Shown here: piece after piece, positions 34,266 to 45,485 of the stretch
How positions within the stretch are numbered: position 1 is the stretch's first letter
Layout of the letters: each line of letters begins with the position of its first letter
Assembly: GCF_026151205.1 (NCBI RefSeq)
Contig: NC_087078.1
Coordinates: 10,182,675-10,246,674, forward strand
Reading direction: 5' to 3'
Origin: Bolinopsis microptera
Lineage: Eukaryota > Ctenophora > Tentaculata > Lobata > Bolinopsidae
Length of the DNA stretch: 64,000 bases
Notes under the pieces: generated by a model
Seen by the model: only the letters and a program-made list of their open reading frames with translations
The model's database searches: none
What the model was told of the DNA's origin: nothing
Made by a program: the position numbers and the translations under genes

Positions 34266-37200
34266 TCAAATTTGGAAAGATTTGAACAAATCGGCGCAGT
34301 CACTGATTTTATTAGTTAACACTTCCTTGTCCTTCTTAACAAAAGCAGATATAATTTTAGCACTGGACGGAGGGAAGTACTCCTGCCCGACAGCATGTGC
34401 CATCAATCTCAACATGTTCTCTACGTCAGACTCCGGTTTAAAGTTCTTCTTTTCGCTTTTGATGAGACCCATGGTGACGAGAAGCTCGTTGGTCAACATA
34501 CTGGGACTGTTTTGAGCAAAGCAGGACGAGAGCAAACTATCTACGATCTGGTGGGATGTGTTGGTGGTTTTGTTGCTCATCACCTGGGAGAGTTTCCCGA
34601 CGAAGGACGCTACGTTGCCGGGGTCAGAGCAGCCGACTGCTTCTGCGACGCTCTCTGGTTTGGTGATCTTTTCCAAGATTGCTTCAGAAGGTTCTGCTAC
34701 AAACTCTGGGTAGTCGACTGTTATTTCTACCACTGCACTTGATGCTCCGACTGTTTGTACTGCTTCTAAAGCGGGAGAGTCTGCTTTTGGAACGGTGCCA
34801 AATGAGAACCCAGCAAATAGAGATGGTTTTTCTTCCTCTTTAGCAGGAGTTTTATCCACTGGGGGAAGGGTAGGCGCTGCACCTGAGCCAAATTGGAATG
34901 TGGGCGCTGCTGATGCTGGGGCAGCAGTCCCAAATGAAAACCCAGAGCTAGGAACCTCTGGAGTGGCTACTGGTGCTGGAGTACCAAAGGAAAAGGCAGA
35001 AGCAGCTGCTGCTGGAGCTGGGACGGCTGCAGCTGTGTTGCCAAATGAGAACCCGGAAGTCGGTGGTCCGAAACTGAACCCAGACCCTCCTGTTGCTGCA
35101 GGAACTGTGGCAGCTGGGGTTCCAAATGTGAAACCTCCTATGGCAGAATTAGGCATTCCAAAATTAAACTTGGACCCGGTGCCGGAATCTGTAGTGTTGT
35201 TATCAGCTGCTTCTGGAGGAGCATCAGGGTTCGGGGTCTGACAAGCTATACACTTGTTAGCACTCTGCTCATTGGACAGATCACACGTGTTGCAGGTCCA
35301 GTTATCCTTCTGTTTTGAGAGAAATGCCGCCATGCCTCCAGCCTTAGCTGGGGCGGCAGCGGGCTCTGAGAGGTTCACTTTCTCGATAGCTTCTTCCGCT
35401 TGTTTAGCTTCTGGGTCTTCTGACAAATCCACCTGTGACGAATGTGTGTTGATATTTGAGCAATTTAAAAACAACAACAACTTATGTAATTTACAGGATT
35501 TGTAAATAACATGTAAAAGATTGCAGATTTAGAACATTTTCGTGTTTCTCTCCCGCATCTCACCTTTCCGAGGTTATTCTGACAGTCCTCAAAAGCAGCC
35601 TTGAACTGAGCGGCCGCCTCAGCCGTTTTGAACCTTGCTGCGAGCTGCTCAAATCTCGGTTCTCCCTCCGTGAAGTCAGCAAACGTGTGCCACACCCAAA
35701 ACTTGTCGTTACCTGGAAAATTTCGAGGCATAAAACTCAATTAGACGTATTGACGAAGCAACGGAATAAATAAAGCTTGTAATAATACACGAAGCAAACT
35801 GTGATTTTCTCAAGAAGAGTTTAAGTAACCCTAACCTTGGTGAGGTTTCATTTCCATCTCCGGAGTAATCAGGTGATTGCAACACAACTTTAGGATCTGC
35901 TCTCGTCTCATAAGAACCCTGCCTTTTCCCTCTTTCTTGTTCCACAATACTGATATGTCACCCAGACCCCTCTCCTTCCAGGCGCCAACATCTTTGTCAA
36001 ACCTACAAGGAAAATTTATTAAGAATTCGGGAAATGGAAACTATGCTAAATAAAACAGGCATATCATTATATGCATATAATGTAAAATCGCATGGTTGCA
36101 ATTAAATTCCTTTCCTGGTAAGAGCATTTTTCCTTGTCGCATCAAACGGGATCAATACAATTTTACACAAGAATACATATGCATAATGTTCTGCGTAGGA
36201 ATTTCTCAGTTTCTCAATTTCTCTCTATTCAAGTCAGCCACCATTGAAATTGGCACAAGGTGCAACACAATTTGACAGCTAGTACAAACCTGTACAGTTT
36301 ACAGCGGTGCGTGAACTTGGTCTCCTCGTTCTCCGTTCCTGTGTTAGTCTCCACCTTATCCAACTTCACAATGGGGTCGAACTGCACGTCTGGCTCATAT
36401 GCCTCCTCTCTGTACGCGTCACCGTCACCCACTTTCACTGGAGTCTTTTGGGGAGAGGTTTTGGCGGCAAATGCAGCTTTCTCAGCATTAGCGGCCAGTG
36501 AGGCAAAGGAGAAGGGTGCAGGTGTTGCAGGTTCGGCGGGTTTCGGTGCAGCAGGTTTTGGTGCGGCTGCAGGTTCTGGTTTCTTTGTGGGAGTGGAACC
36601 CGGCTCGGGGGACTCCTCTTTCGCTTTGGTGAATGCTTCCAGAAACTCTGCGCAGATGGCAGGGGTTTTGAATCTGACTGCCAGCTGCTCAGGTTTTGGT
36701 TCTCCTTCCGAATAATCTGAACTGGTGAACCACACGAGGGATTTGTTGCTGCCAGCATTGGGTTTCATCTCTGTTTGTTTGGTGATGAGGTGGTTGCAGC
36801 AGATCTTTAGGATGATGTCTCGTCTCATGAGAAGCCGGGATTTCTTAGTGAACTTGTTTTGGAGTACCCTGATGTCTCCAACACCACGCTCTTTCCATGC
36901 TCCAACGTCCTTGTCAAACCTGGAGATATAAACAGTCAGTTCTTTAGAGTATCTTAACTTCGTATTGTGTCGAAAAGTCACATACCTTGTCAAAAATTAT
37001 CATCAATTTATAATCTATATACGCCCAATAACCATGTCCGGATGTTACACAAGACATTATTCCTAGTTTAAAGGGACTAAAGTAAAACACCTGAACAGCT
37101 TGGCCCGATGTTTGTACAGTTCTTCATCATCCTCATCTCCTGTCTTCACCTCTACTTTCTCCAGATGAACAAGTGCCTCAAAGTGTACATCCTGTTCCCC

Positions 37201-40200
37201 TTCAGGATTGCCATCGGTTCCAGGGGCTGAGAAGAGCGCTGTACCAACCCCCTTGAACGAGTGATCAGCTGAAATATAGGTGATGAAGGTTTGATCTCTT
37301 CGTCTACAACTTACCTAATATCTACTGACTTCTAATATACATATATCTAAACTTTAAGTCTTTGAACAGTTTGCGGAGAATAATTTAATTATAGATCAGC
37401 TGAAGTTGATGAAGTATTTATCAACATACCTTCGTCCTTTTTAGCGAAGATATTAGTTCCACCCACGTTTCCAAACGAGAAGTCAGCCCCGGCCGGAGCC
37501 CCGAATCCAAATGTTTTGTTCGGATCGTCAGGTCCAACTAATTTTGGTGCAGGGGCTCCGAATACAAACGGAGCAGGAGCTGCTTTGGCTTTTTCTGGAG
37601 AGTCTTGTTTTTCTTCCTTCTCTTCTTCTTTCTCTCCTTCCTCTGCTTCTCCTTCATCGTCAGAGGGTATTCCTTCATCGTTATCGAGACCTGGTGTACA
37701 AGTTCGTTAAGTTTCAATGTCAAGTATAACAATTAGAATGAACTGCTACTTCTGGAGATGTAAAGATGGGCCACGTTCATCGTACATTCTGTCTATAAAC
37801 AACTATAATGACATAAACAATCCAATACCTGGCTTCAGCAGAGAAAGTTTAGCGACTCCTAAAGCGTCGGAAACTTTCGTCTTGCCGTCATCTCCAAAGT
37901 GGTTCCCATCAAGATCTAATGTTGTAAGAGCCCCTAGTTTTGCGCAGGCTTTGGCGATAGCTTCGCCACCATCTGACTGTATTTCGTTGTAGCTGAGTAT
38001 CAGTTCCTGAAATTTAGTTATGTCTTACAATTTGATTTCGGATCTATTTGACTTTTTCTGGCTGAATGCCAGTAAGTACTTCTTTCTACTATCACGGTAT
38101 AACACATAGCTTAAAAAGTGAACGCAATGCACATTAGGATGACTCAAGCAGCGTACTCACATCACAGAATGTTTTAAACACTTAAACTCGTTTATCTCAT
38201 TTAATTAATAATTAAATGTAATAATTGGCTAGCCGCTTATTCTTTCCCTCGTCAGAAATGTCGGATGACTTGCCAATTCTATAGTTTTGCCAAGAATCCA
38301 GATTACAGGATGAATGCTGCACGCATATTATTGGGCAGATTATGAGATTAGATAGGCTTGGTTTCAAATGTAAATGTTATACGGGGCCGGCCCACGTTTT
38401 TGGGCGGGCACATCACATGAATTCTTACAGCCAAGCAACAAAAACAGGCGTAAAGCGCGAAACGCCATTCAAAATTAAATCTTGTCATGAGTTTGTATCG
38501 CAGCGCGCTCCATACACACAACATTTAAACCGGAACAGAAAATGGGCACCTTCAATTTAGTGAGACCCTTTATATTTTCAGCAACTGCAAGAGCTCCTTT
38601 ACTCTTCACAAGACAATCACCAATGTTTAGAACCTCCAGCATCGTTGCTGAGGGAAGGGCCTGAAATAGAAGAATTGTTTGAGGAGTTAAGATGGGATTG
38701 TAAAGTTCGGCAATACAAAACCAAACGTCCAGGGGGCTGGTAATATTGAACAAAGATCAATGAAAGGAAAATGATCAGTTAATTGTCACAGTACCTCAGC
38801 GATGGCAATAGCTCCTCTAGGCGTCATAATATTGTCGTTTAGATTGAGAATCTTAAGATTTGGGCTGTGTTTGATACAGTCTGCTAGAGCTGCAATACCC
38901 TCATACTGTATACCGTTCTGGATAACTTCAATCTGTTCCAATGTACCTAGCAACTGAGGGATGAGGGTTTTAATGACATTAATTAGTTAATTAATTAATT
39001 ATTAATACTAGCTTATTTTAGGGGTGAAGATGCTTCTGTCAGTTAGTTGTACTAAGAGAGATATTGACACAGCACAGCTGTGACGATAGGTATTGTTTCT
39101 GGGGTTGAAGCTGTGTCAACTGACTTTTAGTGTGAGGAGTGACGGAGTCAATATAGTCAGCTTGTTGTACTGACAAGCTAAATAGAGATATTAAACACTG
39201 CCAGTTTATTGTACTAGTAAGCTATGAAAGAGAGAACTAAAGTGCTGTTAATTGTAATAACAAGCTACTAAAGAGGTAAGTGCCGACTCACCGAGAAAGC
39301 GGCTCCCAGCGCTTTAGCACCAGGATTCTCAAGTCTGTTTCGACCAGCGATAAACGTTCTCAGATCAAGTGATTTACCCGCTTTCTTTGCTCGAGCATGG
39401 TTTGCTGTCAGACAATCCGCTATTATCTAAAAAATATGTCGAGTAAATATTAAATTAGACATTTTTAACACACAAATACTGTCTCTTTTTTTCATCAACT
39501 ATCAAAACTAACCATCGACACAGCTCTAAGATCCACAATTACCCAAAAATTAAACATTAACAACTAACCACGCCACCACCACCCAGTCCGTTATTCTGGA
39601 ACTTCAGCGTTTGTATAGTGTACGCTACAGGGCTAGTCAACAACCCTCTGATCGCTTCCGCACCGTCAGGACCGAACGCGTTATCAGACAGATCCAGCTC
39701 TACTAGCTGTGTGTTAGCTATTATCATGGCGCTCGAGAGGGAGCGCAGGACTGCGGGGATCTCTGAGCGGAGTCTACCTGTGAACATGTCCTTCCACAGG
39801 GCAAACTGAAAGAGGGGGTTAGCAGGGTTAGCAGGGTTGGGGGAGGGAGTAAGCAGGGTTCCGGTGTTCTTGGTAACACGTTAAATTCGGTTAAAGAATA
39901 TTATTATGATGTTCTGTACTGTTTTAAAATAAATATGCTGAAAAGAAGCAGGAAATGTTCCTACCTTGAATGTAGGTCTGCTTTGTAAAGCATTAGCTAT
40001 CTCTTGTGCGGCTTCAACACCGAGAGTGTTACCAGCTAGATTCAGGATCTCCATACTGGCACATGTCTCTATTGCTCTCACTATATCTTCAGCTGTAAAA
40101 TTTACATCTGTTACGTTTGTAATAAAAATGAAATGTTACATTTTTGGTTGTTAGTTATGATTTTTATCAGAAGTTTGAGTTTTAACAAGCTTTGAAAAAC

Positions 40201-40317
40201 TGCACTGTACATACCAAGCTGTGCATTGTCTAGTTTGAGGCCCTGCCCCTCGAATGAGACAATCCTGTCGTCCTTGACATTGAACTTGGCCAAGTTCGCT
40301 GCTAGATTATCGGCCAT
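34266..40317 (-). CDS. RANGAP1: RanGAP1-RanBP2/Nup358 fusion protein
   Basis: Thirteen exons chain in phase: 40317-40215, 40092-39965, 39805-39569, 39426-39292, 38953-38795, 38660-38550, 38006-37829, 37690-37430, 37268-37091, 36919-36290, 36002-35836, 35712-35564, 35432-34266; 3603 nt, 1200 residues. Residues about 1-350 are the RanGAP leucine-rich GAP domain (FTGR at 85-88, [15 protein letters not shown]). An acidic linker and three FxFG motifs follow. Ran-binding domain 1 spans about 450-600 (KERG, LLMRR, KPNAGS) and domain 2 about 665-812 (WVWHT, DFTEGEP). A RanBP2 zinc finger has W857 and C859, C862, C873, C876. Eight FxFG-type motifs precede the RanGAP1 C-terminal domain, with the SUMO-type site IKSE at K1137. 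It should stimulate GTP hydrolysis by Ran at the nuclear pore. Human RanGAP1 has 587 residues; the insertion lies between its two domains. Confidence 0.92.
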
Positions 40318-41603
40318 TGCTACAGCTGAGATTGTCAGGGTTGAATAACACACTTTTCAAGTTACTTTTCAAGTTACTTTTCAAGATATTCATACCAACA
40401 TTGAATGGATAGTTGAATATGATTAACAATACAGTTCATTAGTTTGAGTTTTTACAAAATAACATAAAATACGGATTAGCAAGATTTAGTGATCCGTGTA
40501 TATCCCGGAATCTAGGATCAAACACTTTAAAACACAGATAAACACCAGAGTAATACTCTTTTTGTATGAAATAACTGTAAGTTTACTGGTTCAATTGAAT
40601 AACGAAATATTTAATTGTAAAAAAGGAAGCTAATTTGATTTAAAAAGTCTTAGCATATTGGAAACTCGAACAAACAAATTCGCTGATAGGTTAAAAATAC
40701 AGTCATTCTGCGAAGAACAACACACAATATCTTCACCATATCGAAGCATCACTTTGTGAGCTAATTGCTAGCTATTCCTTCGTATGTTCAGTCTAATTAT
40801 ACGTATACCATGCTAAAGAAGTATCGAGATATACCGATCTCGGGAAGGCAAATAAATAGCAGTTAAATTAGAATATTGTATAACTTTATTCAAATCAAAA
40901 AAGGGTTTATAATTTACTTTGTAAACACTATTGATTAACTTGTAATAGGATATTGACAATTAATCTGAGTATTACTCAATTAAAATATCAATCACTAGTA
41001 ATATAAGGAGTTTTATTTTATTTAGCAACTACAAAATTCTAATAAGTTAAGTTTTGAATTACATAGATCTTGGTTCTATCACTATTCTCTAATAAGTAAT
41101 AACTCTAAAAACTGGTTTCTGAAAACTTAGATTTTATTCAATATCGCAAAAGAAATATAAAAATAACCAGTAAAATGGTAGTTATTATAATCAGTAAGTT
41201 ATTCAAGAAAATAATCAATTGTAAAAACAGCGATTGATGCAAAAAACAATTATGTAAATAGAAATGTAATTTATTAGTTAATAAATTAATTAAAAATGAA
41301 GATTTGTGGTTTGATATATTCAACGGGACAACGTTCTGTCAGTTATGAAAAATTCAATGATTCTAATGTCGATTATAAAGTAATGATCGATAAGAAAATA
41401 GGAGTTAGTTTCCATATCAAACCGAATAATTTCATAGAGTACGGTAATAAGTTAGTCAAAAATGTCACAATTCAGGTAAATATTTTAATAGAATTCCGTT
41501 CCGTACATAACGATGTCAAGGATCCGAAATCATGTGTTTCAACCCGAAAGCAACCATATAGCATGTAGCCACGACACCCCACACAAGTCGTATAGCCTTG
41601 TAG
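40318..41603. other. Intergenic region between the Ran gene and PCLAF
   Basis: AT-rich DNA holding the presumed promoter of the RanGAP fusion gene. A plus-strand ORF at 41296-41475 ends in a GTAAAT donor-like site, but I found no partner exon. Confidence 0.4.
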
Positions 41604-43919
41604 CTACATTCTGGAGCTGGGGCCAGGTTGTTCACCATCATCACTCCCCGCACTACAAACACTACCGCTACTACTGGGACCACTCTCTTCGGCATCTGAG
41701 GGGTTTAAAGGTAAGTGTACTCAACTCAACTCAGGTGAACACTGAATATTTTACATAAATGTGGATTTTGGTGGCCTAGCAATTCTGTCGGTCCCTATAA
41801 AGCTATAACACATTATCAGTCATCAGTCATTTGGTCAGCCAGTCGATAGGTTAAGTTGTAAAAACCGGTGGAACATGCTGTGTAATTAATATTTGATGGG
41901 CTGACTGATGACTGAAAACAACTGTTAAATTTCAAGTCTCACAGAAATGAACCACAGACTAACTGACTGTATATTAAATAAAACCTAAATTACACTTAAA
42001 ATGTTAACTTGAATTAAACTTGATATATCCACCAATTAGTTACCGAATATGCTAAGAACAGTAGCAGTGATGGGAGCCTCATTGAGATCTATAGTATGAG
42101 TACTGCTCTGAGAACACACCGCCTCCCCTTCCTCAGTTACACTGTCTGAGTCTTCTCCTAGCTTTGTTATTTTAGTTTCCACCTCCTTCTTCTGAAGGGG
42201 TTAGTTAGGTTAGGTTACTATACCGTTTAGGTTACTGTTTAGGTTACTATACCGTTTAGGTTACAATACTGTTTAGGTCACTGTTAAGGTTACTGTTTCA
42301 CACATAAAGATCGGTATTAAATAAGCTGAAAAGCTAAAAATCATGGCTAATTATAGGCTTATTATTGGCAGTTGCTGCTTTTTTATGTAAACTTTGTAGT
42401 TAAGGGGGCCGGGGGGGGGGGGGGGGTCTTCATCAAAATTCTCTCGAAATCGACTTTATAGTTGTTTCTGATAGAGGGGAGTGATATCTATCAGCTGCTT
42501 TTAGTCCCATGGAAAAATATTGTTCCTAGCCGAAATTATCGCTGGTCAAAGGTCAGCGCTTATGTGTAATTGTATTGCGCGAGCGATTTTCAATCACGCG
42601 TTCTGAAAATCGAGTCTAAAAATCTATCTTCTCCTACATTTTTTGAGCAATCACCCTCAAACTTTCAGGATATGTTCTTTGGATCAGTAAGAAGAGAACT
42701 CTAGAGCCAGAATTTCGAGATAGGCCTTTAAAGATTTTTAATCCGATTTTGAAATTCTTGGACCTCTAAAAATTAAGGTCCAAGAATTTCAAAATCGAAT
42801 TAAAAATCTTTAAAGGCCTATCTCAAAATTCTGGCTCTAGAGTTCTCTTCTTACTGATCCTAAGAACATATCCTGAAAGTTTGAGGGTGATCGCTCAAAA
42901 AATGTAGGATGAGATAGATTTTTAGACTCGATTTTCAGAACGCGCGATTGAAAATCGCTCGCGCAATACAATTACACATAAGCGCTGACCTTTGACCAGC
43001 GATAATTTCGGCTAGGGACAATATTTTTCCATGGGACCAAAAGCAGCTGAAAGATATCACTCCCCTCTATCAGAAACAACTATGAAGTCGATTTCGAGAG
43101 AATTTTGATGAAGACCCCCCCCCGGCCCCCTTAAGCTATATAGTACAGGGAACAAGAAGGAATCTCAATTTAGCCTCAACATTAAAATACACTGGCACAG
43201 GTATAATACTCACAAAGAAGCAGGTAATGCCCTTCTGCCACTTGGGGGCATCCCACTGAGTAGCTGCGTTACCCCCACTAGCTCTAGATTTAGCTTTACC
43301 CGCTCTACCAGGAGAGAAAACAGAGGAGACAGCTGCACTGGAGGAGGAGGAGGAGGAGCAGCCTACTGATTTCCGGGGAGCTTTAGCTGCTACCGCTGGC
43401 AGGGGAGGAGGTTTTAGGAGAGGTTTTGTGGGTTATTTGCTTTTTAATATAAAGAGTTCTATACTTGAAAGATAATGATTCATAATCGTCTCAGTTAAAA
43501 ATGTGAACCAGCCTTTTACGGAATTGTGTGAAAGTGATGTGAGAACATCTGAGTAAAGTGGCACAAATCCATTTTGAAGGGTATGTTCTATAATATTGTA
43601 GTGAAGGTAATATATCTGATGTACAAGTCTATTATAATATCATTTCTTAAAAAGTGGCCTTTCGAGGTGAACATGACATCGCTGTTCCCATGTGCATGCC
43701 CTGTTGTTAGTAAAGATGATGTGAGTATGTGACAATGATTTCAAAGCGCTGAATGTGTTCACTAACAAACCAACATTCGCCTCATGAAACCCAAACTAAT
43801 GAACACGTAACCACGTAACATGTAGTTATTGACATTACAATTATGTGACCAGCCTGCATTAGTGATGGAGCTTTGATGTTATTACCTTTGCGTTGCCCTC
43901 CTGCCATAGTCCTGACCAT
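41604..43919 (-). CDS. PCLAF: PCNA clamp-associated factor (PAF15)
   Basis: Four exons in phase: 43919-43886, 43395-43214, 42191-42044 and 41695-41604, for 151 residues (human 111). It starts MVRT like human PAF15. The APRKSVG block matches human APRKVLG; K11 and K20 correspond to K15 and K24, the monoubiquitylation sites in the human protein. The PIP box is PKWQKGITCFF, so binding to the PCNA sliding clamp at replication forks is expected. A serine run precedes the PIP box. The acidic tail is longer than in human and I see no KEN box. Intron 2 contains the TTAA-flanked palindrome. The protein is probably disordered and nuclear. Confidence 0.93.
42195..42300 (+). repeat. TTTAGGTTACTATACCG short tandem repeat
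   Basis: Imperfect repeats of GTTTAGGTTACTATACC in PCLAF intron 2. Confidence 0.7.
42404..43130. mobile_element. TTAA-flanked 727-bp palindromic element
   Basis: Arms 42404-42765 and 42776-43130 are near-perfect reverse complements around a 10-nt centre. The ends are GGGGGCCGGGGG...CCCCCGGCCCCC, and TTAA abuts both (42400-42403 and 43131-43134). A TTAA target is characteristic of piggyBac-type transposition, so a palindromic piggyBac-family MITE is a fair guess, though the ends lack its usual CCC start. It is inside PCLAF intron 2, so the pre-mRNA can form a hairpin of about 360 bp. Confidence 0.85.
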
Positions 43920-44999
43920 TTTGTCTTGATTTCCTTCCTAAAAATTGTAAATTAGTTAGTCAGTGTAAGTTCTATCACAAGAGTTATACACAATTACATT
44001 GACACATTGTGTTAATATTTCTCTAAATTGTATAATATTTAACCCAGAAATTACCATCACCAACACGCCGCGAGGGGCTATTATAATTGAAATAATCCTA
44101 GAAACTGGGGACCGTAATTTTACATTATTTACTGCACAAACTCCAATGTTTATTTCAGCGTGTTCAGCCATCCGTGAAATTTAAGTAAACTATTTCACCA
44201 TTGATATAGTTCCCAGTCCCCACAGTTACTTTCAGCAATTACCATATATTGAGTGATGATCAAACAAATTCCGCTAATTCCGCCTGGAAAGATGGCAGAC
44301 CAAACACATGAGATAAAGGTGGTGTGCAATGTTCATTTGTTAGCTCTCTTTGCAGCACTTTAAAGGGTGGTGTGCAATGTTAGCACTGGCGGCAGCAGCA
44401 CTCGGCTCTTTGCAGCACTGTAAAGGGTGGAACTTTCTGCTTGATCCGCTGTGGATCTCTAGTTATTATCTCTAGTTATTAGTTGTGGTGTACGTCTATT
44501 GATTATTCTAGCAGAGTTTCTGTAAGGTGCCATTGTTACGCAATGAGCCAGGAGCCTTTACTGTATTAACTTAACTTGTATTAAACTTAATATTATTTGT
44601 CGTGTTAACTGTTAATATAATGAACGTCAGAGTTGTAATAGAGCCGCTCCGCCCTTTGGTTGCGAATTCCATTACAAAATCAATCACATGGATTAAAAGT
44701 TAGGGACCAGATGTTGAATTTCGGCCGAGTGATCTGAGAAACGTTCAGACTTGACAGACTTCTAGCAATTTAACTTTCATTATTTTCTAGTCGTATTGTG
44801 TGACTTGGAGAAGTTAGAATGTTGACTGTCAGAAAAACTCGAAACAGATGTGCCCATGCCATGATAAGGATCGTATATTCTACAGCTTTTAGTCTGATTA
44901 TATCCTAGTCTGATTATATCCTAGTCTGATTATATCCTATCAATGTGGCACCTATTTATTTCTTACTAATTATTTTATTTGCATAAACTCACAGCAGCA
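43920..44999. other. Intergenic region upstream of PCLAF and the peptide gene
   Basis: Divergent-promoter region for PCLAF (minus) and the first cysteine-rich gene (plus). It has three copies of TAGTCTGATTATATCC at about 44890-44940 and a repeated GGTGTGCAATGTT / CTCTTTGCAGCACT pair at about 44330-44430. No coding exon. Confidence 0.5.
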
Positions 45000-45485
45000 A
45001 TGAGATACGCTATCTTCACCCTACTCTTAGCAACCCTCCTACACGTCGCTACTTCCAACCCTCAATGCAGTAAGAAAAACCTCAAGTGTAGGAGCACACT
45101 GGCTAGGAACTATATGGGATGTCTAGTGAAGGGGTTCAAGTCTAAACGTCATTGCCAGCCTCCTACTGTTATGAACCTGCCTTTTGAATCAGACTGTTGC
45201 ACCGTGAGTCAACTTATTATCTACGATTTATCTACTACATTATTTAGATCTAGTTCATCATTTTATAACGTTACAGCTAAACTACTAAAATGCAAGTTTA
45301 CATTTTCCTTATTTGCTAACTTTTGTTGAACTGTTCCAATTTAATCAATTTATTGAACATCAAGGCAAATTTTCTAACTCTCATATCAATCCCAGATCAT
45401 TGAGAAGAAACTGTTCAAGTGTATGGGCAAAGGACAGGTTACGTTTAACTGCAACGCCTACAAGGATGAGAAAGAAGATTATTAA
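45000..45485 (+). CDS. Small secreted cysteine-rich protein, copy 1
   Basis: Exon 1 (45000-45203) and exon 2 (45396-45485) encode 97 residues. I chose the ATG at 45000 rather than 44979 because it gives the same 68-codon first exon as the paralogue at 47327. An N-terminal signal peptide is followed by a mature part with eight cysteines, including one CC pair immediately before the splice site, and many lysines. Conserved blocks with copy 2 are STLARNYM, CLVKGFKSK, CQPPTV and EKKLFKC. I do not recognise the family; a secreted defence, venom or signalling peptide are all possible. Confidence 0.8.

Noticed and set aside
35836-36002. Apparent 2-base frameshift in the second Ran-binding domain
   Set aside because: It came from my first reading of the complement. 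The strand reads ATGAGACGAGAGCAGATC, so the exon is open and in phase from 36002 to 35836.
41296-41568. Possible first exon on the plus strand ending in GTAAAT at 41475
   Set aside because: No second exon in phase, no homology, and the region lies 3' of PCLAF.
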